Positions 58,582 through 64,000 of a stretch of DNA of 64,000 bases are shown here, piece after piece. The stretch is from Halomicrobium urmianum. Its GTDB lineage: Archaea; Halobacteriota; Halobacteria; Halobacteriales; Haloarculaceae. A model generated the notes under the pieces. It was not told the origin of the DNA, did no database searches, and worked only from the letters and a program-made list of their open reading frames with translations. The stretch spans positions 1,116,001-1,180,000 of the forward strand of contig NZ_CP084090.1 in the NCBI RefSeq assembly GCF_020217425.1, in the 5' to 3' direction. Positions within the stretch are counted from its first letter, which is position 1; every line of letters starts with the position of its first letter. The position numbers and the translations under genes are program-made.

Positions 58582-58697
58582 ATGTCCGGCCATCGCCGTC
58601 CGTGAGGAGACCCGGAAAGGCGGTCGACCGCGCGCAATATAATCAATATTCCATGTTATCGAATAGTTTATTATTATAGACTAACTGTATAGCATCG

Positions 58698-60641
58698 ATG
58701 ACTTCCGCGCAGCGATCTGATGGGGTCACGCGGCTGGAAGTTACCGGCATCGACGGGCTCGAAACGGGGGAAATCGAGCTTCGTGGAGGGGTCGGCGTGC
58801 TCGTCGACGAGAGTCCGGAACGCAGGAAACGGTGCTTTCAGGCCATCCAGTTCGCTCTGGCCGGCCCCGACAGAGCGCTGTCGCAGGAACTGGGCGAATG
58901 CCGCGTCACGGTCGACTTCGGAGACGAGGTCCACGAGCGGGCAAGCGTCCGCGACGGCGGTGAACTGGTCGTAAACGGCGGCGAAGAGTCAGACCCCGTT
59001 CGACTCACGGATCTGTTCGGGTACCTGTACGGGTGCGACGGCCTCCGACAGCAGTTCGTCGGATCGCCTGACGTGGGACCACTGCTGGCGTATTGCGACC
59101 GCAACGTCCGTCTGGACGGGGCAGTAGCCGAGCTTACCCGTCGTATCAGCGAGCGTAATCGACGTCACTCTCGCCGCGCCAGAGCAGACCGAGAGCTCCA
59201 GCAGCTAGAGGACCGGGCCGACTCGCTCGCCGGGACGGCCGAGTCGATGGCGTCCGGCCTCGAAGCCGCGAGTGAAGAACTCGCCACCGGGAACGAAGTC
59301 AGCCGGCTCCGAGTGCAGAACCGCGACCGGCTTTCGTCGACGCTCGCCGAGGTCGAGGAGACGGTCGAAGAGCTCGTCACCGTCCGCCGGGGCGTCTCCT
59401 CGGACGAGAACCGCCTCGTCGCTCTCCGTGAGGAACGTGACGAACTGCGGACGAAACTCCCGGCCAGTTCGACGGGCGAGACCGACGAGCGGAGCGAACT
59501 GGAGAGCAAACTGGCGGACGCGAGAGAAGAGAAGCAACGGCTCGAACAGGAGATCCAGAACGTCCAGAACCTCATTCAGTTCAACAGGGACGTCCTCGTC
59601 GGTGAAGCGGACGAGAAGTTCCCGCAGGTCGGTATCGACGGTGTCGCCGACGAGGAGAGCCAGAAGGAGACGAAGGGCGACCTCACGACCTGTGTGCTCT
59701 GTCACTCGGAGGTCCCCGCCCCACGGATCGAGAGCGGGCTGGAGAGCCTGAACTCGATACTCACGAAGAAACTGGACAGAGTGGACGAAGTCGAGGCCCG
59801 GATCGAGACGCTACAGGAGCGAAAACGCGCGGCGGAGAGCAGACAGGATCAGTGTCAGCGGCTTCACGACCGGAAGTCAGAGATCGAGTCCGACATTCAG
59901 ACGCTAGAAGAGCGGCTCGCGGACCGACGACATCGGAAAGCGGCGTTGACGAACAGGGCCGCAGCTCTCAAGTCGGAACTGGCTGCGCTCGCAGAAGAGG
60001 AGGGGGAGATCACGGCACTGCGCCCGTATCTCGACGCGCTCCGGCTGGCCCTCGATCTCGATCAGACTGAAACGGCGTTGGGAGACGTGCGGGAAGAAGT
60101 GGAAGCCAAGCGAGCGGCGATCGCGGAGCGGAGCAGTCCGGCGAAGCAGGGAGCAGACGGAGCAGCCGGCTGGAACGACGGCTCGGGCGAACGAGCGCCG
60201 GAGGTGCGGGCGACGCTCGTCGACGAGTACAACGCGACAATCGACATACTGCTCGACATCGTCGACTACGATCCGATCGAACGGATCTGGATCACGCAAT
60301 CAGACGGCTCCACCGAGGCGGACCCCTTGACCGCTCCGGCCCACACTGTCCTGGTCGAGGAGGGAACGCAGTCCGGCGGTCGTCGCGTCGTTCCACCCGG
60401 ACTGCTCCGGGAACCGGATCGCGACGTCGTCGCGCTACTCGTCTCTATCGCCGGGTACATCGTCTACGAGGTTTACGAGGACCAGCGGGTCCTCCTCCTG
60501 GATTCCCTCACAGCGCTCGAGCCCCAACAGATCGAGAGGCTCGTAGAGTACCTGGCTCCGCTCACCGACCACGTCGTCGTCGGCTTGCCGCCGGCACTGG
60601 GGCACGCGATCGACGAAGACCAGATCACGCTTCGGGGTTGA
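58698..60641 (+). CDS. Archaea-specific SMC-related coiled-coil protein with zinc hook
   Basis: A 647 aa protein. A short N-terminal head (ITELETGEIELRGGVGVLVDESPERRK-type region) is followed by long coiled coils (about 155-300 and 350-490) around CVLCHSEVP (Cys332, Cys335), a Rad50-style zinc hook. The C-terminal head ends with RVLLLDSLTALEPQQIERLVEYL, a Walker-B-like acidic strand and D-loop equivalent. The Walker A lysine motif is absent in the N-terminal head (VLVDESPERRKRCF), so ATP binding is doubtful. This architecture fits the haloarchaeal SMC-related proteins of about 650 aa, whose roles include cell shape and chromosome-linked functions. An AT-rich promoter lies at 58640-58690. Confidence 0.85.
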   Translation: MTSAQRSDGVTRLEVTGIDGLETGEIELRGGVGVLVDESPERRKRCFQAIQFALAGPDRALSQELGECRVTVDFGDEVHERASVRDGGELVVNGGEESDPVRLTDLFGYLYGCDGLRQQFVGSPDVGPLLAYCDRNVRLDGAVAELTRRISERNRRHSRRARADRELQQLEDRADSLAGTAESMASGLEAASEELATGNEVSRLRVQNRDRLSSTLAEVEETVEELVTVRRGVSSDENRLVALREERDELRTKLPASSTGETDERSELESKLADAREEKQRLEQEIQNVQNLIQFNRDVLVGEADEKFPQVGIDGVADEESQKETKGDLTTCVLCHSEVPAPRIESGLESLNSILTKKLDRVDEVEARIETLQERKRAAESRQDQCQRLHDRKSEIESDIQTLEERLADRRHRKAALTNRAAALKSELAALAEEEGEITALRPYLDALRLALDLDQTETALGDVREEVEAKRAAIAERSSPAKQGADGAAGWNDGSGERAPEVRATLVDEYNATIDILLDIVDYDPIERIWITQSDGSTEADPLTAPAHTVLVEEGTQSGGRRVVPPGLLREPDRDVVALLVSIAGYIVYEVYEDQRVLLLDSLTALEPQQIERLVEYLAPLTDHVVVGLPPALGHAIDEDQITLRG

Positions 60642-60978
60642 AAGCAGCGCACCGTGGCGAACGGTAACGCCCGGCGACAGACCGGTAGCGGCAATTGCTG
60701 CTGCATTTCACCGGCTCCGCCGCGAGTCAGATCGCCGCGGAGCGTCCTCACGAAACCGCCGCAGTGAGTGACTGGACAGACCGGACCCGGGGACGACCGA
60801 CGCCGGAAGGGGTCGTCGGTTCCGACAGCAACGGATACGGTAGCCGGCTTCATCCGGAGTAGTAACCGACTACCACCAACTACAGCACCGGTAGAAACAG
60901 GCTAAACGCAATTTACTCCTGACTGCTTGGAGTCAGGTTTCAATTAACCATTTAACGCTGTGGCTACTCTATGCAGGT
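60642..60978. other. Spacer between the SMC-related gene and the membrane gene
   Basis: No gene. A perfect inverted repeat CCTGACT-N6-AGTCAGG is at 60918-60937, and AT-rich CAATTAACCATTTAACG (60941-60957) is the probable promoter of the gene at 60979, about 27 nt before its ATG. Confidence 0.45.
60918..60937. repeat. 7-bp perfect inverted repeat upstream of the membrane gene
   Basis: CCTGACT (60918-60924) and AGTCAGG (60931-60937), adjoining the probable TATA region. An operator is as likely as a hairpin. Confidence 0.4.
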
Positions 60979-61413
60979 ATGCGACCCCAGTACAGGCTTT
61001 CGCTGCCGGGAGCGGCGGTGATCTCCCACCGAAAGCGAAACTGGCCGTTCACGATCCTCATCGCAGTGGGGACGAGTGTCGGCTACGTGGCGGCAGTTCG
61101 CGTATACACTCTCCTGTTGGCAACCGACGTCTCGTCTTCGTACCCGATCTGGCGGAACGTGGGACTCCTGTTGCTACTCGCCTTCGGTACGGTCGGTGTT
61201 CCGGTCGCACTGTTCGGTCGATATCGCCTGTTGAGCCCCCTCGGTCTGTTCCTCGGGATCGTCCTCTTCTGGCACGGCCTCGTCCGCGTGACGTCCTGGA
61301 CTTCCCCCGCCGAGGCAGTCCCTCCCTTCCTCTTCGTGTTTCTACTCGCACCTCTGTACGTCGCCGCATACGGGAGTCTGGCCGGGATAGAGCGCCGAAT
61401 TCGGTCTCGGTAG
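60979..61413 (+). CDS. Small four-helix membrane protein, unknown
   Basis: A 144 aa protein with about four hydrophobic helices (FTILIAVGTSVGYVAAVRVY, VGLLLLLAFGTVGVPVALF, LGLFLGIVLFWHGLV, FLFVFLLAPLYVAAYGSL). The ends are basic (HRKRNW, ERRIRSR), suggesting cytoplasmic termini. ATG 60979 has AT-rich promoter sequence about 27 nt upstream, fitting a leaderless gene. No family recognised. Confidence 0.7.
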   Translation: MRPQYRLSLPGAAVISHRKRNWPFTILIAVGTSVGYVAAVRVYTLLLATDVSSSYPIWRNVGLLLLLAFGTVGVPVALFGRYRLLSPLGLFLGIVLFWHGLVRVTSWTSPAEAVPPFLFVFLLAPLYVAAYGSLAGIERRIRSR

Positions 61414-61541
61414 ACGGACCGGATCTCGGTAACGGTCTAGACGCCGCGCGGCAGGACGCCTCGCTCTGAGCGCGGACAGTCCAGCAACGAGGGCGTCGTT
61501 TCGATCGGTCTAGCGGAGTGCTTGTAATTCAGTCATAGATA

Positions 61542-61649
61542 ATGACACGCACGGAGATTCGATCCAGACCCGGACTGCTCACGCTCGTTAGTGTCGTCGT
61601 CGCTGGATACCTCACCTGGCACCGCACGGCCGGCTGGCCCTCCGAGTAG
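61542..61649 (+). CDS. Possible 35 aa single-helix membrane peptide
   Basis: ATG 61542 to TAG 61647 gives a peptide with one hydrophobic stretch (LLTLVSVVVAGYLTW) between basic ends. AT-rich CTTGTAATTC lies about 20 nt upstream. Too short for certainty; could be chance. Confidence 0.3.
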   Translation: MTRTEIRSRPGLLTLVSVVVAGYLTWHRTAGWPSE

Positions 61650-61783
61650 CGTCTCGGCGGAATCGACGGAACTGAATCGCCTAACGGACTCCGCAGCGGT
61701 TTCCCGCGAGACCGCATCACAGGACCGGAATGGGACCCGGACACCACGCGCGTTCGAACGCCGGGGGTCACCGTTGCCTGGGG

Positions 61784-62512
61784 CTATTCGACGAGCTGTT
61801 TGATGATGTCGAGCTCCTCTTCCTCGCTGATGTGATCCGAGGCCATACAGGCCTGGATGACCCTGTGCAGAAGGTCCGGATCCGAGAGCGACTCTTCGAG
61901 ACCGGGGGACTTCCCCTCGATCGTCCGTTCGAGATCCGACACCTGCGACTCGAGCTCGTCGACCTTTGCAGCCACCTCGCCCATGGAATCGCCGCCGGCC
62001 TCCCGCTCGTCGTCGCGGTTACGTCGGTCGTCGAAGAGTCGCTGAACGGTTTCCCGTCGTCGTTCCCACTCGAAGTTGGAGATCGAGTCCACCGTCCGCA
62101 GCACCTCGTCGACCGAGCAGCCGAGCCTGTCGGCGAGTTGCGCTTTCGTCGCGTCCGGATACTCGTAGACCGTCTGGAGAAGCTGTTTCTGGTTCTCGGA
62201 GAGATGCAGATAATCGATGCTGTCGAGGGACCCCCCATCGTGGTCGGGGTCCGTAGCCCCGTCGACGCTGGCGTCAGCGTCGTCGCGTTTCGGATCGGGA
62301 GTCGAGTGAACAGCGCCCCCGTCCGAAGCGGGATCGCCGTATTCCTCCAGCACCTTCTTCGCTAGCTTCACCGACGCACCGCTCACGTTGTCTGCGATCT
62401 CCTCGACGGAGGCGTCCGGCTGCTTCTCCGCTTCGTCGAGAATGTTCTTGTGGATGATTGCGCGCGGTACCCGCTGGGATGACGAACCTGATTTGGTTTG
62501 GGAGTTGGTCAT
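61784..62512 (-). CDS. Helix-turn-helix protein with C-terminal coiled coil
   Basis: A 242 aa acidic protein. An N-terminal region resembles an HTH (DASVEEIADNVSGASVKLAKKVLEE). A second winged-helix-like segment is YPDATKAQLADRLGCSVDEVLRTVDSI (about 117-143). A coiled coil follows (EVAAKVDELESQVSDLERTIEG), and a C-terminal helix ends DHISEEEELDIIKQLVE. A basic-to-Ser/Thr N-terminus (MTNSQTKSGSSSQR) precedes it. It is probably a DNA-binding regulator or a partner of the SMC-related protein 1.2 kb away; neither is proven. Its upstream region (62560-62610) is AT-rich with GTTAAC repeats. Confidence 0.7.
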   Translation of the reverse strand: MTNSQTKSGSSSQRVPRAIIHKNILDEAEKQPDASVEEIADNVSGASVKLAKKVLEEYGDPASDGGAVHSTPDPKRDDADASVDGATDPDHDGGSLDSIDYLHLSENQKQLLQTVYEYPDATKAQLADRLGCSVDEVLRTVDSISNFEWERRRETVQRLFDDRRNRDDEREAGGDSMGEVAAKVDELESQVSDLERTIEGKSPGLEESLSDPDLLHRVIQACMASDHISEEEELDIIKQLVE

Positions 62513-63151
62513 GGTGAGTCCTGCTTTCGCCCCGGTTTGCCCAAGTGGTACTGTATCAACACGTACCCTAAATGTTAACTAAAATATGCAGGTTAAACAT
62601 GATGATATAATGTAGATATGAGATCAGAGAGGATGGCGACAGCCTGCTCGGCGTCTATAGAGTACGTCGCCCTGTTAGCTACCGCCTCCGCCGTCTACGA
62701 CCAGCAGATCAGTACACACCGAGAGGCGTCTCGGAAGCGACTGTGGTAATTCCTGAGCAGGTTATCGACTGGTGAATCGGAGAGAACGGATCAGTCCGGG
62801 GCGAGGCGGCAAGTGATCCACTTCGATACGGGGTCGCTCTGACTGAGCGGCCCACTGCCGAAGCCGGGGTCACCCTGGCTGATTGTCAGTGGCCCACTTC
62901 CGAAGCGACGACGGAGACGGTCTGATTGGCAGGCGCTAGACCCGTCGTCGGTCGAGCCAACGAGCCCCGGTCTAGCGGTCGACCGGAACCCGTCTGCAGT
63001 CCTCGCGCCTCCGGCCGGATAAAGTGTTAAATGTGTTAGCCTCTGATTGTCTGTAAATCGATCACGTCTGGGAAGTACGTGATCGGTCACCGGTAGCCAC
63101 TCGCGACGTGACTGAGGCTACGCGAAGCTAAACCACCGACACGGGCCACAC
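62513..63151. other. Spacer upstream of the multicopper oxidase
   Basis: No supported gene. It holds the promoter of the - strand HTH gene, an AT-rich patch at 62580-62620, and an imperfect direct repeat ending in GGCCCACTGCCGAAGC / GGCCCACTTCCGAAGC (62849-62864 and 62891-62906). A 43-codon frame at 62617 is too weak to call. Confidence 0.4.
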
Positions 63152-64000
63152 ATGCCACGAGACAATTCACACACGGACGGATCGCAGGACAGTACCGGAA
63201 CAGGATCGTCGTTCGTTCCCCGTCGGAGCCTGATACAGAGCCTGAGCGCGATCGGCCTGGGCGGTTTCGTCGGGAACACCGCTTCGGGACAGTCGCACTC
63301 GCTCCGCGGCGAGACCAGGGCAGTACAGGACGCGCAGGCGACGGCGTCGTCTCCTGATCTCGCCAGGTGGGTCGACGAGGTCCCGCGCCCCGGCGTCATC
63401 GAACCGACGGGGACGAAGGACGGCCAGCCCTACTACGAGGTCGAAATGCGGGAGGTCGAGCAGAGCCTCCACCGTGACCTCCCACCGACGACGGTCTGGG
63501 GATACGACGGCCAGTACCCCGGGCCCACGATCGAAGCCCGGCGGGGCGAACCAGTCTACGTCCGGTGGGAGAACAAGTTGCCCGACGAGCACCTGCTGCC
63601 CGTCGACACGACGATCCACGGCGACGAAGTCCCGTACGACTCGACCGGGGTCAGGGTCGTCACGCACCTCCACGGCGGGAACGTCGAGCACACGAGCGAC
63701 GGGAAGCCACAGGCGTGGTTCACGCGGGACTTCGAGGAGACGGGGCCGAAGTTCGAGAAGAAAGACTACTACTACGTCAACGACCAGCCGGCCGCGACGC
63801 TGTGGTACCACGACCACTCCCTCGGGATTACTCGACTGAACGTCTACGCGGGGCTCGCCGGCTTCTACCTGCTCCGGTCCGATCGGGAGGACGAGCTCGG
63901 CCTCCCCGCCGGTGAGTACGAGATCCCGCTCGTCCTGCAGGACAGGACGTTCAACGACGACGGGAGCCTCTTCTATCCGACGGGACCGAGCGACGGCGAC
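63152..64000 (+). CDS. Multicopper oxidase, CotA/bilirubin-oxidase type, Tat-exported (partial at window end)
   Basis: The first 283 residues only. The Tat motif is PRRSLIQSLSAIGLGG, then the first cupredoxin domain. Copper ligands are in VVTHLHGGNVEHTSDG (first HxH, type 2/3 site) and LWYHDHSLGITRLNVYAGLAGFYLLR (second HxH). These blocks, together with the YDGQYPGPTIEARRGEPVYVRWEN entry, match CotA-like laccases and bilirubin oxidases. The type-1 copper site and last domains lie beyond the window. An extracellular phenol, metal or bilin oxidase role is typical. It is the second Cu oxidoreductase in the window besides NirK. Confidence 0.88.
   Translation, partial: MPRDNSHTDGSQDSTGTGSSFVPRRSLIQSLSAIGLGGFVGNTASGQSHSLRGETRAVQDAQATASSPDLARWVDEVPRPGVIEPTGTKDGQPYYEVEMREVEQSLHRDLPPTTVWGYDGQYPGPTIEARRGEPVYVRWENKLPDEHLLPVDTTIHGDEVPYDSTGVRVVTHLHGGNVEHTSDGKPQAWFTRDFEETGPKFEKKDYYYVNDQPAATLWYHDHSLGITRLNVYAGLAGFYLLRSDREDELGLPAGEYEIPLVLQDRTFNDDGSLFYPTGPSDGD

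Noticed and set aside
62617-62748. 43-codon frame MRSERMATACS in the spacer before the multicopper oxidase
   Set aside because: An AT-rich patch precedes it, but composition and length give no support for a real protein.
62791-63090. 99-codon - strand frame with a repeated FGSGPL motif
   Set aside because: The repeat comes from a short imperfect direct repeat in DNA; the protein is basic and lacks haloarchaeal character.

Overview
The window is haloarchaeal. Base composition is GC-rich, the proteins are very acidic, and most exported proteins carry twin-arginine (Tat) signals, some with a lipobox. Other haloarchaeal signs are halocyanin-type copper domains, AT-rich TATA boxes about 25-30 nt before leaderless starts, and the haloarchaeal form of malate synthase. 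No rRNA, tRNA, CRISPR array or full-length insertion sequence was seen.

Region 1 (1-39611) is the remarkable part. Four tandem gene pairs lie on the + strand. Each pair has a 360-390 aa Tat-exported protein of a family I do not recognise (called X1-X4 here), then a 1,500-1,900 aa secreted fusion protein (G1-G4). A fifth fusion protein (G5) lies alone on the - strand. All five fusions begin with a signal region and a cupredoxin (blue-copper) domain. They then string together domains typical of sugar oxidation and 3-keto-glycoside processing in Planctomycetes, Verrucomicrobia and Bacteroidetes: a sorbosone/glucose-dehydrogenase propeller (a PVC-type dehydrogenase in G5), ThuA-like domains, DUF1080/3-keto-disaccharide hydrolase domains, xylose-isomerase-like TIM barrels, and malectin, LamG, CARDB and PKD modules. 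G2, G3 and G5 also end in a second cupredoxin. G4 appears to have lost its own terminal cupredoxin through a nonsense mutation. Between the pairs sit a NirK-like copper nitrite reductase, a Tat-exported sugar isomerase, a decayed second isomerase, a Gfo/Idh oxidoreductase, and an O-methyltransferase. My reading is a cell-surface sugar-oxidising system in which cupredoxin domains do the electron-transfer work of the cytochrome c domains found in bacterial relatives. X2, X3 and X4 each start with a TATA box and a roughly 70-nt leader that folds into two hairpins, with base changes that keep the pairing.

Region 2 (39983-48752, - strand) has a PQQ-repeat lipoprotein and a probable operon. Its order is a PEP-hydrolase-like TIM barrel, a Tm-1-like ATP-binding protein, then a complete Liv-type ABC importer (binding protein, two permeases, two ATPases). 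The first two genes match the two halves of the tomato Tm-1 protein. The imported substrate is unknown.

Region 3 (48753-58581) holds a cupin, two IclR regulators, a large FAD/Fe-S 2-hydroxyacid dehydrogenase and malate synthase. The last two could run glycolate to glyoxylate to malate. Three copies of an 86-bp palindromic, MITE-like element lie here, two of them flanking the cupin.

Region 4 (58698-64000) carries an archaeal SMC-related coiled-coil protein with a zinc-hook motif, a small membrane protein, a helix-turn-helix protein, and the start of a CotA-like multicopper oxidase cut off by the window end.
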